From: Patiria pectinifera
Lineage: Eukaryota; Echinodermata; Asteroidea; Valvatida; Asterinidae
Assembly (NCBI GenBank): GCA_029964075.1
Contig: CM057142.1
Location: 6,339,770 to 6,403,769, forward strand
Direction: 5' to 3'
Length of the DNA stretch: 64,000 nt
Made by a program: the position numbers and the translations under genes. Positions 51,077-61,990 of the stretch are shown here, piece by piece. The notes under the pieces were generated by a model, which saw only the letters and a program-made list of their open reading frames with translations, searched no databases and was not told the origin of the DNA. The number at the start of each line of letters is the position of its first letter. Positions within the stretch are counted from its first letter, which is position 1.

Positions 51077-51640
51077 CAGTGTTGTAGTCGAGTCCTCCTC
51101 ATCCGAGTCCGAGTCCGAGTCCTTGAGCAAAGGACTCGAGTCCGAGTCCGAGTCCTTGTCAATTTTTGATGTCCGAGTCCGAGTCCGAGTCCGAGTCCTT
51201 GAAAAAAGGACTCGAGTCCGAGTCCGAGTCCTTATGTATCAAATTCAAGTCGCGGTTCACCAATACTATATTAACGTTTTCAAAATGTCACTATCAAATG
51301 TCAGGTGATAGAGAAGGGGTAATGGTTTTGGCTGTATGCACTATGCAATGCATTCATCGGCAAGTTATTTTTGCGAGCGGCAGAACTGCGGAATTCGGTT
51401 CCACAGCAAAACCAAATCAAGGTGAAAGACATAAAATAATTGAAATAAAACACCTAAAAAAGACCCGATTTTGCCGGACTCGAGCCGGACTCGAAGCCGA
51501 GTCCTCGAGTCCTTGGGGTCCGAGTCCGAGTCCGAGTCCGAGTCCTTGAGCAAAGGACTCGAGTCCAAGTCCGAGTCCTTGAAAAAAGGACTCGAGTCCG
51601 GACTCGAGTCCGAGTCCCGAGTCCGAGTCCTCCAACACTG
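51077..51640. mobile_element. hAT-like non-autonomous element H1 filled with GAGTCC repeats
   Basis: Flanked by the 8-bp duplication CTAAACAC (51069-51076 and 51641-51648). Ends are CAGTGTTGTAGTCGAGTCC and GGACTC...TCCAACACTG. About half the element is tandem GAGTCC with GGACTC inversions, in two blocks (51100-51235 and 51475-51630) around a unique middle. Ser-Glu or Gly-Leu repeat frames in it are artefacts. Confidence 0.93.
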
Positions 51641-52314
51641 CTAAACACACCGTGAAATTATTCTGTCTGGCTTTTAGTGGCTTGCTATCATTTAGAAAAA
51701 AAATCAAAAACTGCAGGTGATTTCCAACGATCAGTCAATTGACTTATTTTTTGGAAACAAAGGGTTACATAGAAGAAATCGCAATTCGTGTTCAAAAGAG
51801 GTTGTGTGTGGTTTTTCACTGTTTTCTCAAAAAAGTGTAAGATCCACTGGGTTGAAACTTCCATGTATTAGGTTTTGAACATTCTTCTTTGGATTTTGAG
51901 TGGTGTTATTATTGGAAGCAACAACATGCATGAAAAGCAAAATGATGTATGCCTTGAAGTTTAACTCAAGGTGAGTGATAAAACCCAAGGAGTGATCATA
52001 CTACAGTCAGACGCTGAGTTGGGTGTCTTTCAGACCAGCCGGCTTGCCATCTCACATGCAGTGCTCTGACATTTCCTGGTGGATGGGAAATTCAACCGTG
52101 TAAACCCGGGGTAGGATTACTCCCATTTCAAAACAAGTGGGAAACCAACATAGGCACATCGAACCCCCGGCTAAACCCTGGGCAGGATATCTCTAGTTTA
52201 AATAGGTTGTAGTAGGAAAAGGGTTTTACATGACATCGAAATATTTGAAATAATTGTTCACCAGCAGCAGATCACGCTTCGCTTTCCACCAGAGCCAAGT
52301 CTCAAAGAGCTTCA

Positions 52315-52690
52315 CAGTTATTACCCCTGTTCATCAGGCCATGAGACCAATTTTCTGCAGCCGAGATCAGCGCAATCTGGTCTCTACCTTCATAGGTACC
52401 CATTTTTACTCCTGGGTGGAGAGAAACAATTGCAGTATAGTGTCTTGCCCAAGAACACAAGCACAATGTTCCCTGTCAGTGTTGAACCCATGTACTGTGG
52501 CAGGTGACTGCTCTATGTTCCGACACCCCTATGTTCCGACAACCTAGATTGTGTTACTCCCGGTTAGGGTTAGGGTTAGGGTTAGGGTTAGGAATAGGAA
52601 TATGTGCAGTCGGAACATAAGGATGTCGGAACATAGAGGTGTAACCCCGTGGCACATGGGTCAAACACTGTAACTGGACCACAGCGCTCC
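52315..52690 (-). repeat. tRNA-derived SINE split by a telomere-core element
   Basis: The minus-strand inverse of the SINE at 37016, with ATGAGACCAATTTTCTGCAG, GGTACCCATTTTTACTCCTG and TTGCCCAAGAACACAAGCAC. The tRNA head is interrupted at 52502 and resumes at 52655 (CATGGGTCAAACACTG). Confidence 0.85.
52503..52648 (+). mobile_element. telomere-core mini-element, subfamily 1, copy T3, nested in a SINE
   Basis: A 146-bp element nearly identical to T2 with four GGTTAG units. Starts GGTGACTGCTCTATG and ends GTGTAACCCC. Flanked by GTGGCA on both sides (52497-52502 and 52649-52654). Removing one flank copy rebuilds a continuous SINE head, so insertion is directly shown. Confidence 0.94.
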
Positions 52691-53574
52691 ATCATATACA
52701 TGTAGGTTTGCAAATGTACAATTTTGTGTATCGATTATTTAATGTTTCTTTTTTTTCAGTTATGGTTTTGATTATTCAAACGGCTCATTTGATTTTTGGT
52801 GTCAATTATATGGTCAATATAAATAATGGTAACTGTGGTAATTATAAATAATTCCGACAATGGAATTTACATAGCCACCTATTCACTCGCATATTTGGAA
52901 CATTTTGATAAGTTATGTAATTATAAATGTTATTTGCATCTTTGTAATCATCCCTCTTCCTTTTGAAAGAGTTTTGTGTGGAATTTTTTTTCTATAGGTC
53001 ATTTTTAGCTTTAGAATGTTAATTTTTTTTATTGGGGGTGGGGTGGGTGGTTGGAATGTGCTTTTGAATTTTAGCATTCTGACAGGAAGCCTTCATTTTT
53101 CCAAAGTGACCTTCAATTAATAATAGTTAATTGGCTTAATCAAATAACTGCATAAATTTTGGCAGCCTGTTAACATTTTAATCACCTAGGCACCTCCCTG
53201 TTTGGTCATTATTTTGGTTGCCGTCTCTGTAATGCCCTCCCCACCCCTCTCCCATCCCTGCTTGACCTATTATTAATTGTTACAGGAGATCTGTAAACCT
53301 TGAATAATGACAGGCGTAATTTAACAAGTGAACCAAGCCTAAATGAAGTAAGCCTAGATAAACCTGGTCTTGTATGAAATGATGCCCTGTTTCCTGACAG
53401 CTGGTGTGCTGAAATATAAGTGGGGGGTTACTGGCTAGGCAGAGTACCAGGCATCAGACATCACCAAGGTCAGACACAAGCACCAAACTCCACACCTTGC
53501 ATTTAAGAACGCATGCGACCTGCACTCTTAAAGCAGGTTTCATCTTGGTAATGGCTTCTGATTTTGTCTAAAAG
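52691..53574. other. intergenic, AT-rich, possibly regulatory
   Basis: No gene. The patch 53090-53400 has many homeodomain-like TAATTA / TTAATT words in relatively complex sequence. Function unknown. Confidence 0.3.
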
Positions 53575-54125
53575 GCCACACATAAAAAGTCTCCGGTTTG
53601 ATGTTAAGATGATGTCTAAAAACCGCCAAACTCACTGGTTTGATTGGAATCATGCTGTTTTTAACATGTTTTTAACGATTTTAATGTGTTTATGGATTTA
53701 TGATTGAGTATAAGCTTTGTGTGGCCTCTCTGGGCTCCCATATATTTTGCACTAAATTTAGTCGGGCACCATTTACAGATGGTGTTGTAATTTTGTGATG
53801 GTGCGTCTGGAAGCCAGACTGAGGGAGCGATGGTCGTGTATCTGAAACCTGTAAACGCTTTTTAATTAATAGCGCAATATGTAAAAAATAGCAAAATATC
53901 TTTTGTGTTTGAAGTGTTAAACTCACTGACTCCTGTTGATTTTAAACATTGTGATCGAACATCCCCTAATGTTTTAAGCCACTTTAAAAAAAAACTGAAG
54001 TGAGGCTTGGCACGTATTCCAATCATAAAATAGTGGCACCATCTTATTCAAGGTTTACAATTTATATAATGGATTCAGACAACACAATCGAAAATGGCTT
54101 TCGCGTGAATAAGGTCTATGGTAAT
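53575..54125 (+). repeat. diverged repeats: relative of 8040-8560, then a GTGAATAAGG end
   Basis: 53575-53830 shares AAAAAGTCTCCGGTTT and GGGCTCCCATATATTTTGC with 8040-8560. 53990-54120 ends GCGTGAATAAGGTC like the MITE at 24039-24327. Confidence 0.6.
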
Positions 54126-54449
54126 GAAAGTCATGAAGGTGATGAAATTGTGAAGAAAAAAAAAAGTTGAAGGGTATGGAGAGGGCAACTTACAAGTAGA
54201 CATAAGTGCATGATCCCTCATTTTTGTAATGACAAAGGCATTTCCTAGTCTACACGTATTATTTGTAGATTTTATTTAAGGTAGGCTTCTGACCAAACCT
54301 AATTTTCTCATCACGTCCACACATTCCACATAAATTACAGGCGTAGGCTCGTCTTTCCAACAACTTCTGTATTTATGGAGCGGCAGGCCTGTTGCCAGCC
54401 CTGCGCAATGGGGGGGGGCATAGTATCAACTAGGGGGGCCCACTGCCAT

Positions 54450-55048
54450 AAAAATACAGAAATACATATATGTATGGCTTTTGCCGTTAAGGGGGGGGGG
54501 GGGCAATTGCTCGTCAAGGGGGGCCCAGGCCCCCGCCCCCCTTGTCAACGGGCCTGTAGAGCGGACTTCTTTACGGCATTATTCACAGATGAGAAAAGAC
54601 TCAGTTTTGAAATTAAATTAAATGACAAAACTAAAGGAAGCTCAGATTAAAAAAAACCCATTCATTTGCTCGGTCAGTTGACAATATAAAGAATATCTGA
54701 AATTAAACTCTACAACATTATTGACTTGTAGAGTATGGGTTGTGTTATCAACAGAAATACATACATGTATGTATGGCTTTTGCCGGGGGGGGGGGACAAT
54801 TGCTCGGCAAGCGGGGCCCAGCCCCACCAGGTCCCCCCCTTGGCGACTTGCCTGCGGAGCGGCCTCCTTTACGCATCATTCACAGATGAGAAAAGAGTCA
54901 GTATTGAAATGAAATTAAATGACAAAACAAAAGGAAGCTCCGATTAAAATACATACGTTCATTTGCTGGGTCAGTTGCAAATATGAAGAACATCTGAAAT
55001 TAAACTCTACAACATGATTGACTTGTATAGTAGGGGTTGTGTTATCAA
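54450..55048. repeat. tandem duplication of a ~298-bp unit with G and C tracts
   Basis: Two copies, about 54450-54749 and 54750-55048, share ACAGAAATACAT...TATGGCTTTTGCC, a G run, CAATTGCTCG, a GGGCCC/C-rich block, CACAGATGAGAAAAGA and GTTGTGTTATCAAC. The offset is 297-299 bp. The copies differ mainly in the G/C tracts. Confidence 0.9.
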
Positions 55049-55122
55049 CATGTGTGTGATGAAACCACTCTGTTTTATCTAAATTTTTATTGCAGGAGTT
55101 TAACCAAAAGGTAGGGGATGAG

Positions 55123-55360
55123 CAGTGGCGCACCCAGGATTGGGTTGGGGGTGGGGGCCTCAATTTTTTTTTCACAAAATGTTGTCCTAAATTTTTGGCC
55201 GCAGAAAAAATTGGAGTTTTTTTCGGGGGCTATTTTGACGTTGGTGGCGCCACTTACACCCCTATTATACTACTCGAAAATAGGCCACATACATATCACC
55301 AAGGTCAAATCTCGGGACTAAAAAAAAAAGTAAAAAAAAAAGAAAAAAAGTGAGCCACTG
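55123..55360. mobile_element. hAT-like MITE H3 (CAGTGGCG ends)
   Basis: Flanked by the 8-bp duplication GGGATGAG (55115-55122 and 55361-55368). Ends are CAGTGGCGCACCCAGG and TGAGCCACTG. The interior is A/T and G rich, without coding capacity. Confidence 0.87.
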
Positions 55361-55720
55361 GGGATGAGTATTCATGCAGAAAACCGATATGGTTGATTTA
55401 TGTAATTGTGAAATCTTGGATTCTCTTTTTAGTGTTTATTTTTGTAAATCAATAAACACAACAAGAAAACCCCAAAACAGAAATTGGCTAGTAGCACTAT
55501 ATGTTCTGTTCCTGAATAGACAGAAATCTATATATATAGGGGATGGGTATGCCATAGAAAACCTGAATTGTTTATTTATGTACATGTGATCGTGAAAGCG
55601 TGTTTTTTAGATTTTCTTTTCATGGCTTATTTTGATTTAAAAAACCCAAAATGTCTGGTAAGCCCTATATATTCTGCTCTTGAACAGACATAAATCTAAT
55701 TTCATTAATGGCAAGTTTCA
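55361..55720. repeat. old tandem duplication, ~178-bp units
   Basis: Unit 1 (about 55361-55538) and unit 2 (about 55539-55720) share GGATG.GTAT, GAAAACC.....TTGATTTATG-like text, ATATTCTG.TC.TGAA.AGACA.AAATCTA and CCCAAAA. They are clearly diverged. Confidence 0.7.
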
Positions 55721-56459
55721 ATTTTTTTTAATGAACATGTACATGTATAGTTTGTCTTTGCACTGCCTGTTTAGACTTTCATACATGTGTGTCATTCGGA
55801 GATGTCTCAAAGAAAAAGGTGTTTGAATGAAGTTGAAACTAATGGAACTATATCTGCCTCTCGCATCATCTCAGAGATGCATGCATATTCTGGTCACGGC
55901 CTAGCACCATGGCTCTATTCCTGCACATGATCCAATGTTTGTCAAAGCCGAGCGGGCTCTGAAAAATCCTCCAGGGCCCTTCAACCTAGTTCTTGTAATT
56001 AAAACTGGAGGCTGCGTGATGAATAGCGAGGAACAGAAATATGTGCAAGGCCTCCCCATGCTGCCTGGAGAGGTTTTGGTTTTTCGGAAGGTTGAAGTCT
56101 AAGTTGAAGAATTTTACCATTTTGTGTTCATTGACTATTGTCTGCAAAATTTTTCATGCAGCTTTTCTTTGAAAACACTGTATAATTCTTATAAAGCTTG
56201 GAATTTGCTCTTTTTTGGTTAGACTTCCCATACCAGTTTCAAGCCTGGTTTATCCCCTCACATTGAATTTCATGTGATTTAGAGCATTGTGCCAATATTT
56301 CTTTTCTATAAAGTATAAAGTAAAAGTTCTGTTTGGCATTAAAACAAATCCCCAGCGAATAGTGATAATGTATTTCAGTTAAGAATTTAAGAGATTGGCT
56401 AATAGCATTGCACAAGGAAAATTTCCACGTTCCATAGAAAAGCCCAATAAACAAATAAC
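55721..56459. other. intergenic; a complex GC-moderate patch
   Basis: 55840-56090 is unusually complex and balanced in base composition relative to its flanks, with no open frame of note. It could be a conserved noncoding element. Nothing else recognised. Confidence 0.3.
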
Positions 56460-56860
56460 ATTTTTATGCCCCGCGGCGAAGGCGGAGGGGCATACTGTTT
56501 CCGCCTTGTCCTTCCGTGGGTGGGTGGGTGGGTGGCTGGGTGGGTGTGTGTGTCCGGATAAATCTTGTCAGCGCGATAACTTGAGAAATACTTTCCATGT
56601 GAACTTCAAATTTGGTTTGTGGATTGTTCTTGGTAATCCTAAGAAGCCTATTGCATTTGGGGCCAAAAGGTCAAGGGTCAAGGTCATAGTGGCTAAAACA
56701 AAAGAAATTTTGTCAGCGCGATAACTTGAGAAATTCTTCACATGTGAACTTCAAATTTGGTTTGTGGATTGTTCTTGGTAATCCAAATAGGCCTATCGCA
56801 TTGGGGGTCGAAAGGTCAAGGGTGAAGGTCACAGTGGCTTAAACAATAAAAATCTTGTAT
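56460..56860 (+). repeat. GCCCCGCGGCGAAGGCGG repeat with two 145-bp tandem units
   Basis: Starts with an inverted GCCCCGCGGCGAAGGCGGAG block and a GGGT microsatellite (56516-56548). Two 145-bp units follow (56566-56710 and 56711-56855), each with TGTCAGCGCGATAACTTGAG and GTGAACTTCAAATTTGGTTT. Repeats of this style are, from memory, abundant in several marine invertebrate genomes. Confidence 0.85.
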
Positions 56861-57957
56861 TTATTCTGAGATCATAGGGATTAGGGATTAATTCATATAA
56901 AACCTACAGAAGACACTAATGCTGTCAATGAACGTTCCATGTGACCAAGGTCTGGTACGTGTAAGTTGATGTTAAAAGAGTGGTGTTATGTCATGGGAAC
57001 AGTCACGGTTGCAGGGCATTTGTGTTTGTAAACACACCTGACTTGTTTTTAATAAAAAAGTAGACAGTCATATATATATTCTACAGTACTCCAGTCCACT
57101 ATTTTGTTTTCCCCGTGGTCTTTTTCTTATATTCCTTTCATTCTGTATACGGACATGTGATCAAACTCTCAACTAATGTCAGGTTTTTTTGTTTACCCTC
57201 ATAATACCCAATACAGTTGTAGAAATACATGTACATTTCCCCTTGTGCATTAAAGCAGTAAAAGAAAAGGTTTGAATCCAAAGAAAACATCCATTCATGT
57301 CTCCAAAATGCTTTCATACAAAAAAAAAACATGCACACAAGCACACTTTATTTTCCTAATGGAGTGGAAATGAATGAAACAAACGGAGTAGAAAGTGTCT
57401 TTGTTTTCCCATCCATTAGTGACGCATGAATAAAAGCATTGAATCGATTTTGAATCTTTTTGTAAAGCCTACCGTCTGGTCTCCCCAGTATATGTAATTA
57501 GTACAGCTCACTCCGGAGTATTGTCTACTTGAATAGAAAGCATTCATCTCCTTTTGTTCTCTTTATCATCAACATTTATTTCCAATTCCAACAGACAATG
57601 AGAGGTATAGACAAACAGAAATATAAAGAAGAATGTGAATTGGAGGCACTGCCAAAGGAACAAAGCTTGTGCATGTCAGGCATGCAAATTTTCCTCGGAT
57701 CAGCTGATTTCCTCGTTTTTCACTTCACACTTATGCCATTAAAAATTGAAAAACACTGCACAAAGTCTTGTAAAGATTGGAGTTTCCTCTTTTTTGGTTT
57801 CTTCCAAGTTGCATGCCTGGCATGTAGGAGTGCCCATACAATACAAACATCAAAATTGACAATACGCAAAAAGTACATATTAACCCTAAACAAAATCCTA
57901 TCTTGTGAATAGTTAATGTGGTACCCGCTGCTATGTTCATCAGATTCGAACTAGCCA
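56861..57957. other. intergenic, no gene seen
   Basis: Contains a short inverted pair GCATGTCAGGCATGCAAATT (about 57670) and TTGCATGCCTGGCATGTAGG (about 57809) and AT-rich text. The frame 57529-57912 shows no domain. Confidence 0.35.
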
Positions 57958-58159
57958 ACCGATCCCGTTAGCTCGGTGGTTGAGTGGTAAGACATCTGCA
58001 CTAGAAGCAGGAGGTCGTGGGTTCGAGTCCCACCCGAGTGATTTTTTCCAACTTTCGCTCGGGAGGCAACAACGGGAGTATACAGTGTTTATACGTCGGT
58101 GAAGGGCAAAACCTAATTTGATTTACATCACCCCGACGCAAAAATCCCATCTTGTGAAT
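57958..58159 (+). repeat. tRNA-derived SINE with a GTCGGTGAAGGGCAAAACC tail
   Basis: The tRNA-like head has an anticodon-like arm CTGCACTAGAAGCAG (a TAG position would read Leu), B box GGTTCGAGTCC (58020-58030) and a good T stem. The 5' acceptor strand does not pair with CCGAGTG, so it is not a working tRNA. The tail matches the hairpin repeat at 13421-13555. Confidence 0.78.
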
Positions 58160-58572
58160 AACCCTAACCTTCCCAAATCCTCCAAAATCTTTTTTGCAAA
58201 ATGGAGGATTTTGCAGGATTGAGGCTATATGGCAAAAGTGTTGCTGATTTCAGAGGATGCACTGTGTCAAGGTCTTGGGCCGCACCTTGTGTTGATTAAG
58301 TTCAGCCGTGCACAAATTTACGCCTATATTATACTTGAAATCCACTGCCCTGCTCCAGGATGTCACTGGCCCTGCCTTAACATATTGACAGTCATTTCCT
58401 GGAGGACTTTGCAGGATTGAGGCTGTGGTCACCCCTCCAAGGACCGCATTTGAGAAATAACGGAGGATTTTGCAGGATTGGGGTTGCTTGCTATTTTTTA
58501 CATGGAGGCAGTTGGAAGATTTTGCAGGATTAAGGTTACATCCTAGCAACAAATGCCTAGGGAGTAAGGGTT
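58160..58572 (-). repeat. CCTCC-rich MITE, copy R4 (longest)
   Basis: The inverse of R1-R3. Ends are AACCCTAACCTTCCC and CTAGGGAGTAAGGGTT. All internal landmarks are present. It directly abuts the SINE tail. Confidence 0.88.
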
Positions 58573-58858
58573 TTGAAGAAACAAAAAGTACACGCACAAT
58601 TCCAGTGGTTGATCCAACTGCTAAAATAACAGTAGTAAGGATGGATATAAAAGTAAAGAATAAATAAACCATTACAAAACCACTCACTGTTGAAGAAGGT
58701 AAAAGTTCAGATTACGTTGAAAACTGAATTAAGCGCTTGCTATTCCTTAAACATTGAGGTAATCCATTCCAGTGAAGAGACCCCGAGTGTCTAATGCTGT
58801 GCTTAAAGGCTGATGTCCTGAACTTGGAAATATGCACTAGGGAAGATGACCTAGTATT

Positions 58859-59475
58859 CAGTGTTGTAGTCGAGTACTTTTTTCCAAGTACCGAGTAGTG
58901 CCGAGTACTTAGGTTGCCGAGTACGAGTACGAGTACTTGTACCTCCGAGTACAAGAACGGGTCTCCGAGTACCAGTACTCGTACTTCCGAGTACGAGTAC
59001 GAGTACTTCCGAGTCCGAGTATGAGTACTCGCATTTCCGAATATGGCCACTACGGCTGGTGGTTCATTGTGTGTAATTGGCCCAGGCCCAGTCAGACCGT
59101 TATATACCGGTACAGACCCACTCACGGCTAGCTGTAATGTGTTTGTCCGGACTTGCACAGGAGAAAATCAGGTAATCTCGATTTCTCAACAACAAAAAAA
59201 TCAACCATTTCAAACTGAAAGTATCGATAAAATAAGGCCATGGTAAGTGAAGCTATAACATTTCCCCCCCCCCCCCCGAGTACTGCCATTCGAGTACGAG
59301 TACTGTAATGATCAAGTAGAATTTCGACATGTCGTGTACGAGTACTTTGCTGCCCGAGTACGAGTACCGTCATTTAGTACGAGTACTTTGACATTCGAGT
59401 ACGAGTACGAGTACTCCAAAAAAGTACTCGAGTAGTACTTGAGTACGAGTGCCGAGTACGAGTACTACAACACTG
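58859..59475. mobile_element. hAT-like non-autonomous element H2 filled with GAGTAC repeats
   Basis: Flanked by the 8-bp duplication CTAGTATT (58851-58858 and 59476-59483). Ends are CAGTGTTGTAGTCGAGTAC and GTACTACAACACTG. Tandem GAGTAC blocks lie at both ends around a unique middle that contains a C tract at about 59264. Its termini match H1, but the filler hexamer differs. Confidence 0.93.
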
Positions 59476-59483
59476 CTAGTATT

Positions 59484-61734
59484 ATAGCTGTGTACATTAA
59501 CTTTTTGTTGCAGTGTTGTTGTTTTTTTTACATTTGTGGCTCATTATTAGGTTGCTAAGAGAAAATTCTGGCCTACCTAAGCAGTTTTTGTTTTGCCTTG
59601 TCTGGCCTGATGGAAAACTGATTTCTTCTTTAGACATATTTTATGTTTTTTAGATTTTTTTTTTTTTATTCTGTTTGAATTGATTTTTAAGTATTTTGTA
59701 CTGTACTATGTTTTCCCCTTCATTCACTACATTGTAATACATTTTATTTATTTCCTGGCGAACCTATGTAGTGCCAGGGCGGTACATGTACATGTAGCTA
59801 CACGCAGGGTGATTTTAGGTGGTACAGGGAGTAATAGGTTTAAGAAAACCTTGAAAACCTTGAACTGAAATAAAACTGTCTATCTTGTTCTAAGTGTCTT
59901 GTTTTTTGTAACAAGGAAAAAAAATCCACTCTTGACCAAAAGGCTAATACTAAATTCAACATAGAATGCACTCAGTGGACATTTGGCAGGAGCATGCTTT
60001 ACAATTCTTCAAAAACTGCCATTTTCCACAACCCTTGAAGCAGAAGCACCCATTAGCGTAAAGTGTAGGCCTATTCTCCACATTTGGTAATCAGATTTTT
60101 ATCTCTCTGAAAATTAAAGTGTCTGCCTTGAAGTTCAGATTGCTGTGAAATTAATGATTACACCTAAAGCTTTTTTGTGCTTTGTGATTTCAGTGCACGG
60201 AAAAAAATCCTTGGAAATCCATTCTCTCTCTTGCAATATTCTGTAGTATTGATTGACGTGCAGATTGTTTTGATGGCTGGTTCAGGCACATTCTAGTCCC
60301 AAGTTCATTAGAGGCCCGGTGAGGGAGGGATGTCAATCAATTTTTCGAAGAAGGTGATTTGATCACTGATTTAAGGGAAAAAGGATGGGGAAATTCTTCA
60401 TTTCTGTTCACACAGATGAGTAGTTGGAACATTCAAAATCAAGTTGTAGTAATAAGGGTAAGTTTGCCTTTGCACCACGTGACAAATCTCTTTTGTGAGT
60501 TGGCTAGGTTCTGAAAAGAACCAGGGGAATCACTGATCTCCTGGTTTGAAAAGATCTGGAAAACCCCTTGGTCATACTGAGCAGTACAGAAATGTGAAGC
60601 TACGCACTGGTCAATGTGACCGTAAGGTCATGGCTAAATTCTGCTAAATGCAATTCAAAAATCTGTCAGATTCATCAAAAATCTGCCAAATTCACTTGAA
60701 GTACTTGAAATACACTATAAACACTTAAAATCGCATGCATATGTTGTGGTATTGCCTTAATTAAGGTGCAAAGTACATTATACATGTAAACAAAAAAGAT
60801 GTTATGAAATGTTAATGAAAAATTTCAGGCAAAACACGGTTGCGTCACCCAAGTCCGGTTCCCAGAGAACCTCAGCACCTGAAGACCAGCCACCCTATCA
60901 CATTAAGCAAGGGTTTGAAAAGTTAGAAGCTTTTTTAAAACATATTTACCATATTTTCCCCAAATATGCTGTTTTTTGGGGGGTCAAATATCCATTTTTC
61001 CGAATTCTGCCAGATATCTGCCAAAAAAATCCATTCTGTCAAATTTTCTGTCAAACTTGTTTTTAACATAAAAATCTGTCAAAGTTAGCCGAAAATCGGC
61101 TAAAACTGTTCAAAATAATTAAAACGTTCTAAATAATTAAAAAAGGGTCGCCCCTAACAGAAACTTTAATTAATTAAACATAAATTGTAATTAAAATATA
61201 TGTTGCTGCCATTTTAAGTTTGGTTCTTTAACCCCAAAATAATCATTTGTTGGGTAAATAGTGTCCCTGTGAATTAAATAAGATATCTTTCTTTACAAAT
61301 CTATTGTTCTTGGAGTGGTAATATGGCAGACGGTGACTTCACTTCTAGCAGCTAATGGGCCATCCAGATTTTTAAATCATTTGGGGGAACTCAAACCTTA
61401 GATTGAACCCTTTTTTGCTGCTAATGAGATATTGTGACACATGTGTGTGCCATTTTGTTTTCATCATCGAAATTACGATACAATTGTGCCCTACTTTTTA
61501 TTCCTCATCTGGAGAAACTAGCAGGCAGTGGTGGGAGGAGCAATGATTGATGCTGCGCTCTCATTGGTTGCTTGCATTATGCTGTTGCTGTACTGTGGCA
61601 AGCAGAGGCAAATCATCTCTTCAAGCCAGTCAAGCCAAACATTATGTTTCTCTGAATTTTTGAGAATTAGACAAATATTCCCAGAGAGCTTTTTTTAAAT
61701 TTTTTTTTATTATTATTAATAATTTCTGGTACTG
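59484..61734. other. intergenic, no gene seen
   Basis: AT-rich sequence. The patch 60230-60600 is more complex. 60660-61060 repeats ATCTGTCA/ATCTGCCAAA words. No exon-like frame recognised. Confidence 0.35.
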
Positions 61735-61990
61735 AAACCAAGGATTCCTCAAAAGCGCCTCTAGGCACTGTAGCTCGCAAGCCTGAAGAAACCTGTAGAG
61801 AGAAGACTAAGAGAAGAAGTTACAGTTTTAGAGGTGGGAGGAAAACCCCAGAATGATATTCTAGGAAAACCCCACAGAATCAGGTAGAGACTGAAAAGCC
61901 AATCCACATATTGGCCCAGGTGGAATTCAAACCCCGGGACACAGCGGTGGAAGGCGAGGAAAGTACCGCTACGTCAACCTGACTCCCCAC
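61735..61990 (-). repeat. tRNA-derived SINE
   Basis: On the minus strand GGGGAGTCAGGTTGACGTAG leads a tRNA-like head with a B-box-like GGGGTTTGAATTCC (61922-61938). The body resembles the SINE at 10225-10440. Confidence 0.72.

Noticed and set aside
50976-51707. Ser-Glu or Gly-Leu repeat proteins
   Set aside because: They arise from GAGTCC hexamers inside the hAT-like element H1, in several frames and both strands.
57958-58045. a functional tRNA gene (Leu-like anticodon TAG)
   Set aside because: The T arm and B box are good, but the 5' acceptor strand does not pair with the 3' strand and a SINE-like tail follows. Treated as a SINE head.
58712-59158. a Tyr-Ser-rich 148-codon minus-strand protein
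   Set aside because: It reads through the GAGTAC filler and terminus of element H2.
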